This document shows, piece after piece, positions 24,145-31,938 of a stretch of 64,000 bases of DNA; position 1 is the first letter of the stretch, and the number at the start of each line of letters is the position of its first letter. A program made the translations under genes and the position numbers. The stretch is from Rothia amarae (GTDB taxonomy: Bacteria > Actinomycetota > Actinomycetes > Actinomycetales > Micrococcaceae), in contig NZ_CP061538.1 of NCBI RefSeq assembly GCF_014705945.2, forward strand, positions 124,001-188,000. Reading direction: 5' to 3'. Under the pieces are notes generated by a model. That model saw only the letters and a list, made by a program, of their open reading frames with translations. It ran no database searches and was not told the DNA's origin.

Positions 24145-26322
24145 CTAGCTCTTGCCCTTTCCCCGACCCGCTTTGAGGACAGTGCCGCCTACTAGAAGCA
24201 ACAGAATTCCTGCACCCACTAGCAGAACCAGATTGCGGCCGGTGTGCGCCAGGTAATCAGCAGAAGACGCCGTTGCATTTTCGTTCGCTTCGGCACCTTG
24301 ACTTGCTTCTGCGCCGTCGCGCGAGTTCTCAACATCAGAATTGGAGCCAGTAGTTATGTCTACAGGCTGAGTGCTTGCCTGGCTCGCTGGTGCAGCGGGC
24401 TCAGCCGAAGGCGAGCCTGCTGGAGACGCAACGGCACTCGCAGGTGCGGTGGGCTCTGCCGAAGGTTGAGGCTGCTCGGAAGGCGCAGCCGAAGGTTCTT
24501 CGCTGGGTGCAGAGCTGGGGGTCTCAGAAGGAACCACTGCGGAAGCCGCTGAAACACTCCAGTTTTCGGTGAAGAAATCTGCGGGATCAATAATCTTGTT
24601 TTCCGTTGCCCACTGAATCATAAGATCGCGAACAGCTTTTTGCTCGTTGTAGACAATTTCTGCATCGGTTACATGGGGGTAGCCTGACCCACCAGACCAG
24701 CGGTAGTTGTTGAGAGCAAGAATAACTTCCTGATCGTCCGCTAGAGCCGAACCATCTGCCAAGGTGAGGTTCTCTACGCGCTGCCCCACAGGCTTGGAGA
24801 TATTGAGGTGGTAGTTCACGCCGGAGAGCACATCGTAGGAGTAGTCAGGGATTCCGCGGGTATCGCCGGGATACATGGCGTTGGTGACATCCGCCCAGTT
24901 GCTAATCTCTGCACCGGGCTCCTGCTGCTTGTAGTAGCGGGCGGACCATTCGAGGTAATCCCGCAGCTGGGCGCCGGTGAGTTTGACGCCCATGAGGGTG
25001 TTGTCAAAGACATAAAGCCCAGCCATATCTGCAATGGTGACATCGCCCTTTTCAAACAGCGCAGTGCGAGAGAACGGCGAAACTTCAGAAATCACAGGCA
25101 GGTCTTCGTTCTTCGTACCGGCGACGGCGCGGGTAACTTCTTCGGTCTGCACGTGGTTGATGAAGTCAAGAATCGCGGTATCTTTCCATGCAGATTCTGC
25201 GCCGGACATCGGCTCGGTTGCCTGGGCAACTACGGTCTGAACCCACTTTTTAGTGTCCGAATGGTAGGGTTCAATAGCTGCCAGAATGGCGGGGTCACTA
25301 GAATAATCTGCGGCGTTGAGGGTCTTTACCCTGGGTTGCTCTTCCTCTGACCACTCAACCTCAACCTTTCCGGTGGCGTCGTCAATGGTTAACGGAACCG
25401 TAATTTCTGAAGCGAAACGAGCCCAGTACCCGGGTTGAGAGAAAAGAACCTTCTTGCCCTCTTTATTCACGAAATATTCTTGAGCTTTATCGGTCACATG
25501 TGAGTGACCACCAATCACCACGTCCACGTCAGTGCTTTGTTCCGCTACCGAACGAGCCACGTTTTCTGCTTTTGCCGCAGGGTCATAAGTTACGCCCTCG
25601 GGGTCAAGACCGGTATGGGCTAGAACAATGACGACGTCAGCTCCTTCATCTTTCGCCGTCTTGGCATAGCGAGAAGCAGTTTGGGCAGCGTCCTCAAAAA
25701 TTAATTTGCCTTCAACATTTGCCTTATCCCAGGTTTCGACGCCGGGGGTCACGACACCGACCACAGCAACCTTGACGGTTTTATCGCCGACCTTTTTATC
25801 AATCATGGTGTAGGGCGTTAGCGCTGGTTTGCCGGACTGGACATCAATCACGTTCGCCCCGAGCAGCGGCATGTTGAGGTTGCCCTGATACTGTTTCAGC
25901 GCATCAAGACCGTAGTTGAATTCGTGGTTTCCTACAACACTGGCTTCATAGTTGAGCTGGTTAAAGACTGTTGCCATGGGGTCTACCGTGTCAGCGCCAC
26001 GGTTCTGCTGGTAGTAGCTAGCAAGGCTCGAACCCTGGTTGGCGTCGCCGTTATCTACGGTTAGTACGGAGTCGCCACCCTCATTCTGCACTTGCTTGAT
26101 GGCAGTTGCTAAATGCTCCATCCCCAGAGCTTTAGAGGGGTCTTTAGCGCCGTAGTTTTGACCGGTGAAATAGTCGTAGTCAGCCACATGGGAGTGGATA
26201 TCGGTGGTAGCTAGAACGGTCAGATCACCTAGATCTGTCTCTGCCGCCATTGCTGGGGAGGCGATAATGACAGCACTGGTGGCTAGTAAAAGCCCGGTTC
26301 CTGAAGCGATGATGCGTCGCAT
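24145..26322 (-). CDS. Cell-wall 5'-nucleotidase / cyclic phosphodiesterase with LAHTG sortase signal
   Basis: The 725-residue protein has a signal peptide, then a metallophosphoesterase domain (VLATTDIHSHVADYDY, DNGDANQGS, VVGNHEFNYG, IGGHSHV) that carries the binuclear-metal Asp/His/Asn set. A 5'-nucleotidase C-terminal substrate domain follows (EVSPFSRTALFEKGDVTIADM to LALNNYRWSGGSGYP). A Pro/Ser/Ala/Glu-rich wall-spanning linker leads to YLAHTGRNL, a hydrophobic helix and GRGKGKS, a sortase signal of the LAxTG (class E) type. It acts outside the cell on nucleotides, releasing nucleosides and phosphate; it resembles UshA/CpdB proteins. Its leader matches that of the gene at 23769. Confidence 0.93.
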   Translation of the reverse strand: MRRIIASGTGLLLATSAVIIASPAMAAETDLGDLTVLATTDIHSHVADYDYFTGQNYGAKDPSKALGMEHLATAIKQVQNEGGDSVLTVDNGDANQGSSLASYYQQNRGADTVDPMATVFNQLNYEASVVGNHEFNYGLDALKQYQGNLNMPLLGANVIDVQSGKPALTPYTMIDKKVGDKTVKVAVVGVVTPGVETWDKANVEGKLIFEDAAQTASRYAKTAKDEGADVVIVLAHTGLDPEGVTYDPAAKAENVARSVAEQSTDVDVVIGGHSHVTDKAQEYFVNKEGKKVLFSQPGYWARFASEITVPLTIDDATGKVEVEWSEEEQPRVKTLNAADYSSDPAILAAIEPYHSDTKKWVQTVVAQATEPMSGAESAWKDTAILDFINHVQTEEVTRAVAGTKNEDLPVISEVSPFSRTALFEKGDVTIADMAGLYVFDNTLMGVKLTGAQLRDYLEWSARYYKQQEPGAEISNWADVTNAMYPGDTRGIPDYSYDVLSGVNYHLNISKPVGQRVENLTLADGSALADDQEVILALNNYRWSGGSGYPHVTDAEIVYNEQKAVRDLMIQWATENKIIDPADFFTENWSVSAASAVVPSETPSSAPSEEPSAAPSEQPQPSAEPTAPASAVASPAGSPSAEPAAPASQASTQPVDITTGSNSDVENSRDGAEASQGAEANENATASSADYLAHTGRNLVLLVGAGILLLLVGGTVLKAGRGKGKS

Positions 26323-26352
26323 CGAAAATTCCTTTCGTCAGCGGCGCGAGTG
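26318..26352 (-). repeat. Shared leader sequence, copy 2
   Basis: 35 bases covering the start and leader of the 5'-nucleotidase gene, matching 23765-23799 with only two differences. The signal-peptide regions share only MRR. Confidence 0.85.
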
Positions 26353-26455
26353 ATGTGTGCGATGTCTTCATTGTAGGGAAAGCAGGAAACCGTAGAGCCT
26401 CAGGGCGGGTAAATGAAGCTAAATGACACGAGAAGTTTAGGTAACGAGCGGCTCG

Positions 26456-27532
26456 CTAGAGAGGGCGGATTTCTACTACTTCGTATGATTTTGCGGGTTT
26501 AGCTTCTTTGCCGCAGGAGGCAGGTACTGCGGCTGTTTTTCCCAGCTTGACGACGACGTCCCAGGCGCGAGTCTCGGCTCCCCGGGCGGATCCCCATTTC
26601 ACGTGCACCGAAGATATGGCTGAATCGGAATATTTTTGAGGGGCATCTTCAAAAGTTAGTTCTTCAATTCCCGGTTCAATCTGCTCGGCGAGGAGCGACT
26701 CTCGCACCGCCACCTCGGCTACCTGATGAGCTGCTGGCAAGCTCGAACGTCCGCGTAAATTATCCACCAGCGGCACTCCGGTTTCCTCAAGACAGCTAGT
26801 AGCAGCCAATATGCTTTCTGCTGAGATTCGCCCGTAGGTGTAACCGGATGGCAAAAGCATCGCCGTCGGGGCAAGCCTATGACCGCTCAAATGCGAACAC
26901 TCCCATACGGTGCCGCCGGGTCTCATCTGATCGAGAAAGCGGGCAATGGGGCGACCTCGCAAGGCACAGCACTGGTCTCTTTTGGCATGGGCACACACTA
27001 GGGTGAGAACCGTTCCGGGGAGCCGTTCTGCAAAGGGAATCTGAGAGGGGTCATTCAATGGCAATTCGAGTAAGTCTGCAGGTCCTTTCACGCAGAAAGT
27101 GAATAGTTGGTCTTGCCCGTGAATTCGACGGGCGAGAAAAACCCTTCGCACGCCGTCCTGAACCACCTGCCCCAATCTGCCCGGTTTACGGATGAGAAGC
27201 AGGCGGTATCCACCCTCATCAGCAAGTTTTTTCTCCAGTGTCTGAGCTACAGTGCTATCAAAGGCAACGCCATCGAAAATATCCCTTCCCCAGGCGCCGG
27301 GCTGTTCCAGAGCAATCCAGCCGGGTTCATACGCTGCTGTTCCCGCTAAGTTTCCCTCGGTAAAAGTGGAGCAGGAATTCTGGGGAACGTCAGGAAAGCG
27401 AATAGCGGAGAGAACCTTCTCTGTCGTTACATTTGACGCTACAGATGTTCGCGATACTGGACTATTGAGCGTACCGCTTTTGCCCTCTGATAAGTAAGTA
27501 CCCATAGGAATAGCATAGAGGTGAAAGAACAT
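26456..27532 (-). CDS. Sucrase/ferredoxin-like (Suc_Fer) family protein
   Basis: The 358-residue protein shows the family's thioredoxin-like ferredoxin half: VCAHAKRDQCCALRGRPIARF then VWECSHLSGHRLAPTAMLLPSGYTYGRI. Its Cys/His residues are the presumed 2Fe-2S ligands. The N-terminal half carries an earlier partial repeat (EPGWIALEQPGAWGRDIFDG). The start at 27532 has AAGGGAT at normal spacing; the next Met (27505) has no ribosome site. The family name comes from a plant sucrose-cleaving protein, but bacterial members have no proven reaction. It is transcribed alone, divergent from the small frameshifted gene. Confidence 0.85.
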   Translation of the reverse strand: MFFHLYAIPMGTYLSEGKSGTLNSPVSRTSVASNVTTEKVLSAIRFPDVPQNSCSTFTEGNLAGTAAYEPGWIALEQPGAWGRDIFDGVAFDSTVAQTLEKKLADEGGYRLLLIRKPGRLGQVVQDGVRRVFLARRIHGQDQLFTFCVKGPADLLELPLNDPSQIPFAERLPGTVLTLVCAHAKRDQCCALRGRPIARFLDQMRPGGTVWECSHLSGHRLAPTAMLLPSGYTYGRISAESILAATSCLEETGVPLVDNLRGRSSLPAAHQVAEVAVRESLLAEQIEPGIEELTFEDAPQKYSDSAISSVHVKWGSARGAETRAWDVVVKLGKTAAVPASCGKEAKPAKSYEVVEIRPL

Positions 27533-27561
27533 TCAAACATCCCTTGTACAAAGGAGTAGGC

Positions 27562-27751
27562 ATGATCGACGGCGCGCTTTCTAACCTTCCTCTTTGTAGG
27601 TCGCCCCGATAACATAGCGGTTCGTGAAGCTGGTCTGGTTACCTTTGCGGTCAATATTTTCATGCTTCTTCTGGCGCTGGCTTCGGTAATTATTACTGTT
27701 CCCAAGTCTTCTCCCGAGGAGCTTGCAGCAGCAAAGGCGGCTAACAAGTAG
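27562..27751 (+). pseudogene. Small membrane protein gene frameshifted in a GC repeat
   Basis: An ATG at 27562 has an excellent AAGGAG, but its frame stops after 16 codons. A second frame without any start codon runs on from the GC repeat near 27572-27577. It reads FLTFLFVGRPDN, VREAGLVTFAVNIFMLLLAL and ASVIITVPKSSPEELAAAK to a stop at 27751. Adding one GC unit to the repeat joins the ATG to this frame, giving a 63-residue, one-to-two-helix membrane protein. It is followed 22 bp later by the S4 gene, which it may precede in one transcript. Decay, phase variation or a sequence error are all possible. Confidence 0.65.
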
Positions 27752-27773
27752 GACTTTTCGGTAGCCTAAATAC

Positions 27774-28205
27774 ATGACCGAACAACCTACCTCAACAGAG
27801 CAGAGCGCAACACCAACGCATCAAGCGTTGCCACCGCAACCTAAAGTACGCGTGGACGTATGGCTCTGGTCTGTTCGTGTCTTCAAAACTCGCTCTTTAG
27901 CTAATGACGAGGTCAAGGCAGGCCACGTTCGCGTCAACGACGCCCATATTAAGCCGTCGTTCAAAATCGGCAGCGGCGACGTCGTCCGGGTGCGTTACCC
28001 CGGGTACGAGCGGGTCTTTAGGGTAGTCAAAACCCTCACCAAACGCGTGGGCGCCCCAGTGGCGGTCACCTGTTATGAAGATCTTTCTGAGCCCAAGCCT
28101 GCCTACCTCACCACTGGCGCTGTGCCGCGGCGCGAACGAGGAGCGGGGCGTCCCACCAAGAAAGAACGCCGTGCCTTGGATAAACTTCGCGGCTTCAATG
28201 AGTAA
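27774..28205 (+). CDS. S4-domain RNA-binding protein (Hsp15-like)
   Basis: The 143-residue protein has a polar 25-residue start and an S4 domain at residues about 25-85: VDVWLWSVRVFKTRSLANDEVKAGHVRVND, then the GDVVRVRYPG strand. It has a basic tail, GAGRPTKKERRALDKLRGF. This is the layout of Hsp15/YrfH proteins, which bind stalled 50S subunits carrying nascent chains and help recycle them. A role in ribosome rescue is inferred from the family. The gene sits 22 bp after the frameshifted membrane gene and 29 bp before the acetyltransferase. Confidence 0.88.
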   Translation: MTEQPTSTEQSATPTHQALPPQPKVRVDVWLWSVRVFKTRSLANDEVKAGHVRVNDAHIKPSFKIGSGDVVRVRYPGYERVFRVVKTLTKRVGAPVAVTCYEDLSEPKPAYLTTGAVPRRERGAGRPTKKERRALDKLRGFNE

Positions 28206-28234
28206 TGTGAGCTCCCCAACTGTATTCTGTTTTC

Positions 28235-29260
28235 ATGACAGACTTTATTATCCGAGGAATCAACGTAGATTCCGATGAAGAAATGCGCCAGCTCAACGAA
28301 TTAGACGAGGCATGTGCGCAGGACATTTATGGGGCGTCCCAGAAGTCTACCGTTGATGAACGACGCGCGGCGCTCGCCCCCAGTGCTTACCAGAAAACCG
28401 AACGTTTTGTAGCGGCTGTTTCTGAAGGAGATGCCGAGCGCGTTGTAGGTATCGCTATCTGCGGAATGCCCTTGTATGAGAACAAAAAGACGGCGTTTAT
28501 TGGTCTAGCGGTTCACCCGGAATACCGTGGACGGGGGATAGGCTCGGCTTTGGCGGAGCGGTTGAAAGAAACTGCCCATGCCGCCGGTCGAACCACCTTG
28601 GATTCGTGGGGTGAGATTCCTGCTGATGCCAACGCCGATGATTCAACGCTTCCTGTGAACCTTATTGCCCGCCGTCTAGGGATGGAAAAGAAAAACGTGG
28701 CGGCACAGAAGACCTTAGACCTTCCCCTCCCCGAAGGGAAACTTGCGCAATTCGAAGCGCAGGTTACCGAAAAAATTGGCGACTATCGCCTGGAAACATG
28801 GACCGACGGCATTCCCGAAAATCAGCTAGAGAACTACGGGATTTTATTGCGTCAGCTAGAGCTCGACGAACCCACTGGTGACCATAGAAATGAAGCGCCT
28901 GAGTTTTCTGCCGATCGTGTGCGTGAAATTCGCGAGAAGCAAAAAGCAATGGGCTTCCGGGACGTCATTACGGTGGCATTCTCGCCAGAGAATGAAATTG
29001 CTGGCCAGAGCGAAATTATTTATAACACCAATGAGGGAACTTCTATCGGTTTCCAAGCAAACACTTTGGTGATGCCTGCCCATCGCGGGCATGCTCTAGG
29101 GCTGGCTATGAAGGTGGCTAATCATCGCAAACTAGAAGCAGTAGCACCTCACATCAAGGTGGTGGTGACGGGCAATTCATCGCTGAACACTCAAATGAAC
29201 GCCATCAACGAGCAGTTTGGATATAAGGTCGCCTGCCAGGAAATTGCTTTTCAAAGTTAG
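28235..29260 (+). CDS. Two-domain GNAT N-acetyltransferase
   Basis: The 341-residue protein carries two GNAT units. The first (residues 1-150) has FIGLAVHPEYRGRGIGSALAERL, a full acetyl-CoA loop (R-G-x-G-I-G). The second (about 165-341) has GFQANTLVMPAHRGHALGLAMKVANHR, a variant loop. Tandem GNAT proteins of this length occur widely in actinobacteria; mycothiol synthase is one example, but its specific motifs are not evident here. The substrate is unknown. It is followed after eight bases by a membrane gene, so the S4-GNAT-membrane set looks like one transcript. Confidence 0.85.
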   Translation: MTDFIIRGINVDSDEEMRQLNELDEACAQDIYGASQKSTVDERRAALAPSAYQKTERFVAAVSEGDAERVVGIAICGMPLYENKKTAFIGLAVHPEYRGRGIGSALAERLKETAHAAGRTTLDSWGEIPADANADDSTLPVNLIARRLGMEKKNVAAQKTLDLPLPEGKLAQFEAQVTEKIGDYRLETWTDGIPENQLENYGILLRQLELDEPTGDHRNEAPEFSADRVREIREKQKAMGFRDVITVAFSPENEIAGQSEIIYNTNEGTSIGFQANTLVMPAHRGHALGLAMKVANHRKLEAVAPHIKVVVTGNSSLNTQMNAINEQFGYKVACQEIAFQS

Positions 29261-29268
29261 GAGAGTAT

Positions 29269-29781
29269 GTGGCGGAAAACCAGAATCACGGACCAAATCC
29301 TTGGGAAGCCAACGACCCCAACAATACGAGTTTCTATCCGGAGCCACCGCCGGCGTCGTCCTACGTTCGTCAGCTTCACAAGCTGGCGGTTGGCATGCTA
29401 GTGGCGAATGTAGGGTCGTCTATCTATTTTTTCGTCACGGTAGGTAGGGACCAGGAGGATTTTAGCCTTATGGCGTTGCTGTTTCTATGCCTTTATCCGT
29501 TTATGGCGATACGGCGCGGTATGAATCCTCGGAAAGTTCGGCTCAGGGAGTTACCTACGACTGAACGCGGCTGGTGGCGTCGCTATGAGATTGTGCGGCG
29601 CTCAGAATACGTGCTGGCAATTTGGTGGTCACTGCTCAACTGCGCGTTTTTATTCCTGAGCACCGTGCTGGGCTGGCAGCCGCGAGGGATATTTTTCTTC
29701 GCGGTCACGGGCCTGACGGCGTACCTCATCCAGTGGCAGTACAAGCGGCAACTGGAGAAAAATACCGCGCACCTGGAGTAG
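29269..29781 (+). CDS. Membrane protein of unknown function
   Basis: 170 residues from a GTG at 29269 with AGGAGAG before it. A polar, Asn/Pro-rich 30-residue N-terminus is followed by four hydrophobic stretches (about 43-60, 66-84, 118-136 and 140-157). A basic loop, RRGMNPRKVRLRELPTTERGWWRR, lies between the second and third. I do not recognise the family. The gene starts eight bases after the acetyltransferase stop and ends before a family A hairpin. Confidence 0.65.
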   Translation: MAENQNHGPNPWEANDPNNTSFYPEPPPASSYVRQLHKLAVGMLVANVGSSIYFFVTVGRDQEDFSLMALLFLCLYPFMAIRRGMNPRKVRLRELPTTERGWWRRYEIVRRSEYVLAIWWSLLNCAFLFLSTVLGWQPRGIFFFAVTGLTAYLIQWQYKRQLEKNTAHLE

Positions 29782-29801
29782 TTGCGGGTGCGCGGGTCAC
29801 T

Positions 29802-29845
29802 AAATCTGTGAAAGTGCATGTATTTGAGTGCACTTTTACAGATTT
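29802..29845. repeat. Hairpin, family A copy 2, likely terminator
   Basis: A 17-base stem (AAATCTGTGAAAGTGCA with its near-complement, one G-T pair) encloses ten bases. The inner stem and TGAG loop end match the copy at 17756-17791. It lies 20 bp after the stop at 29781. Confidence 0.85.
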
Positions 29846-29917
29846 GCTGAGCATCTTCAGGAGAAAAGCGATGTGGCTAGCAGGAATCCCTCAACCGGCG
29901 TAGAGTAGTAAGCGTAC

Positions 29918-29943
29918 TGTTTATGTTATTTGTTTATGTTATT
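29918..29943 (+). repeat. 13-bp perfect tandem duplication in a leader
   Basis: TGTTTATGTTATT occurs twice in direct succession and ends three bases before the GGAGG of the next gene. It lengthens the leader or promoter-start distance and could vary in copy number by slippage. Confidence 0.85.
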
Positions 29944-29956
29944 TTTGGAGGAAATA

Positions 29957-30430
29957 ATGGCTGATTTCACCAAAGAGCAAGTTGTAAAAATCATGCGTGA
30001 GGAACGACTGGTGATGATGGCCTCGCTCTCTGAATCAGGCAAAATCCAGACCCATCCGATGACCCCGCAGGAAATTACCGACGACGCCGATGCGTGGTTC
30101 TTCATCGCGTTGAACTCCGACCAGGCGCGGCAGATTAAAGCGAACCGCGAGGTTAACCTTGCCTTCGCAGAAACCGGTTCCTGGCTATCAGTTTCAGGCA
30201 CCATCGAATTTGTAGAGGATCGCGCACAGGCTGAAAAGCTCTGGAATAAGGGCATGGAAGCTTACTTTGAAGGTTTAAATGATCCTAATCTGGGTTTGAT
30301 TCGTTTCAATAGCGAATCCGCGCAGTTCTGGGGCACCCCGGGCGGCAAGGTTATGGCGCTGGCTGAGATTGTGAAGAACCGTTTGACCGGTGCTGATCAT
30401 GATGGCACTAGCGACACTGTAGAGCTTTAA
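29957..30430 (+). CDS. Pyridoxamine 5'-phosphate oxidase-like (general stress 26-type) protein
   Basis: 157 residues from the ATG at 29957, preceded by GGAGG. The split-barrel flavin-binding fold shows in VKIMREERLVMMASLSESGKIQTHPMTP, DAWFFIALNSDQARQIKANREVNLAFAETGSWLSVSGTIEFVEDR and LIRFNSESAQFWGTPGGK. This order fits the general stress protein 26 / PNPOx-like family, which binds FMN or F420. A redox or cofactor-storage role is inferred; no substrate can be given. A 13-bp tandem duplication lies in its leader. Confidence 0.87.
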   Translation: MADFTKEQVVKIMREERLVMMASLSESGKIQTHPMTPQEITDDADAWFFIALNSDQARQIKANREVNLAFAETGSWLSVSGTIEFVEDRAQAEKLWNKGMEAYFEGLNDPNLGLIRFNSESAQFWGTPGGKVMALAEIVKNRLTGADHDGTSDTVEL

Positions 30431-30764
30431 AACATAAAGATCTCTTGTAAGAGCCTGACTATAACTGGGACGAGACCCTCTTCAAGAATTTCGCGAGTAT
30501 TTTTGATTTCAACGTTCCCACTATTGTGCAGATACTGCCGGAGTTTGTTAGGCAGCGAGGGGACTTGCAAAGGTACGCATACTTTGCTTGTTCCTCTCCT
30601 GCCTAGCCTTAGGTTCGGAAACGGGGTTCAGCACGGGTATCAATTTTCTATGACTTTAGACCTTTTGTGAGTAACTTTTGTAGTTGAATTCTATAAAATA
30701 GGAGATAAATTACTACCAAAATTTCCCCTGGTCACCTAAATTATCAGAACTAATAGGAACGATA
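30431..30764. other. 334-bp intergenic region
   Basis: This lies between the flavin-binding protein gene and the exported-protein gene at 30765. Its right half is AT-rich and must hold the promoter of the latter; an AT-rich TATAAAAT at about 30693 is a possible -10 element. No gene, hairpin or repeat was recognised. Confidence 0.5.
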
Positions 30765-31364
30765 ATGCCCCCAATAAACCCTAAGCGCAGGGAACTCGTG
30801 AAAGGTATAGGATGGGCCGCCCCAGTAATCTTAGCGACTACTGCTATACCCGCCTATGCCGGATCTCAAAATACTACAAAAACCCTCCAAGGAAAGTTGT
30901 TGCTGGGTAAATCTTGCACGACGGCAGGTGCAGGAACCTCAGTTGTTTCACTCGATGGTACAAAAGAGGTCTATCCCACCGGCGGGCTGTGGGTGGGCGG
31001 TGTTAAAACCACCGATAAAATCACCAATGCCACCATCACTTTCTACTTACCCACATCGTTAGGATCTTTAGCCTGGGTCAATACTCGTTTAGCTGCTGAT
31101 CCTACCTATGTTCCTTTGTGGTCAACTCCCAAAGTTGATACAACTGCGTCTCAGCGAAGCGGCTACACTGCGTACACCATGAAATACAGTGGAGGTTGGA
31201 CCTATAACTCTACTGATAAGACATATATCGCTGAAGTCCCCCCGAAATTCACGGCAAAAATTTCTTATGCAACCTGCACCTCTTCAATTACTGCCTATTC
31301 GACACGTAGCGTGAGGGTGAATGGAACGGTTTACTCGTTCAACCGAGGGCCGGTCACAATATAA
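30765..31364 (+). CDS. Exported protein with Tat-like leader, intact paralogue of the gene at 2454
   Basis: The 199-residue protein begins with KRRELVKGIGWAAPVILATT and a cleavage-like AIPAYAGS. The twin Arg, following hydrophobic core and AxA site suggest a Tat signal peptide. The same leader type occurs at 2454 (out of frame there). The mature part is Thr/Ser/Tyr-rich with two Cys (LGKSCTTAG, SYATCTSS) and repeated beta-strand-like stretches, typical of a small beta-sandwich surface protein. No anchor motif is present. The similarity between the two is mostly in the leader and general composition. Function is unknown. Confidence 0.75.
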   Translation: MPPINPKRRELVKGIGWAAPVILATTAIPAYAGSQNTTKTLQGKLLLGKSCTTAGAGTSVVSLDGTKEVYPTGGLWVGGVKTTDKITNATITFYLPTSLGSLAWVNTRLAADPTYVPLWSTPKVDTTASQRSGYTAYTMKYSGGWTYNSTDKTYIAEVPPKFTAKISYATCTSSITAYSTRSVRVNGTVYSFNRGPVTI

Positions 31365-31381
31365 ATCTGTGGAGATATGGT

Positions 31382-31810
31382 CTATCCCCACGTCTGCTCG
31401 CCCAAAAGGAGCAGTCCAATAATCACCATCACTACCCCGGAGAACAGTCCCATCGTCTTTGAAATGCCGGGGCGGGACGTCAAAACCTTCCGCGCAGAGG
31501 TAGGGACGGCGCCGTCGGCAGTGTGCGCTCGCGGCGGGTTACGAAAAATAGAGATACCTACCCATATCAAATAGAGTGCGCCCACAATGGTCAGTGTTTC
31601 TAGGGCACCGGGTATGCTCTCGATTAGCGTCGCTGCCCCCACCGCCACGATTACTACCAGACCTAGATATCCCAGAACGAGCCCTGCCACTGAGGGGCGC
31701 GGAGATTTCTGTTTGATAGCTGAGCTCAGAACGTATGCCCAATCTGCGCCTGGGGTGTAGGCAAGTAGCAAAGAAATAGACCAAAAGATAAAAGTTGAAA
31801 CGAAGGACAC
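31382..31810 (-). pseudogene. LysE-type exporter gene with internal deletion
   Basis: The 142-residue frame starts like a LysE/RhtB amino-acid exporter (LLLAYTPGADWAYVLSSAIKQ, the PGP/PGA motif of helix 1, then GALYLIWVGISIFRNPP). It ends like one (ISKTMGLFSGVVMVIIGLLLLGEQ). The family is about 200-210 residues; the missing 60 residues lie between FRNPP and ISKTMG. They include the segment with the conserved Asn-Pro-Lys and two membrane helices. The frame is preserved, so a shortened protein could be made, but transport is unlikely. The stop lies 18 bp from the convergent gene at 31364. Confidence 0.65.
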
Positions 31811-31938
31811 GTTCTCAATTTTTCTCTGGACGGCAAATAGATTACTGATCCGGGGCGGTAACTCAAGGAATACAGTAGCGCATTGGCGGTGGCGTTTGCC
31901 TTTTCAAGCTCTGTCGCTCGGTTCGATACAGTAGTTTC

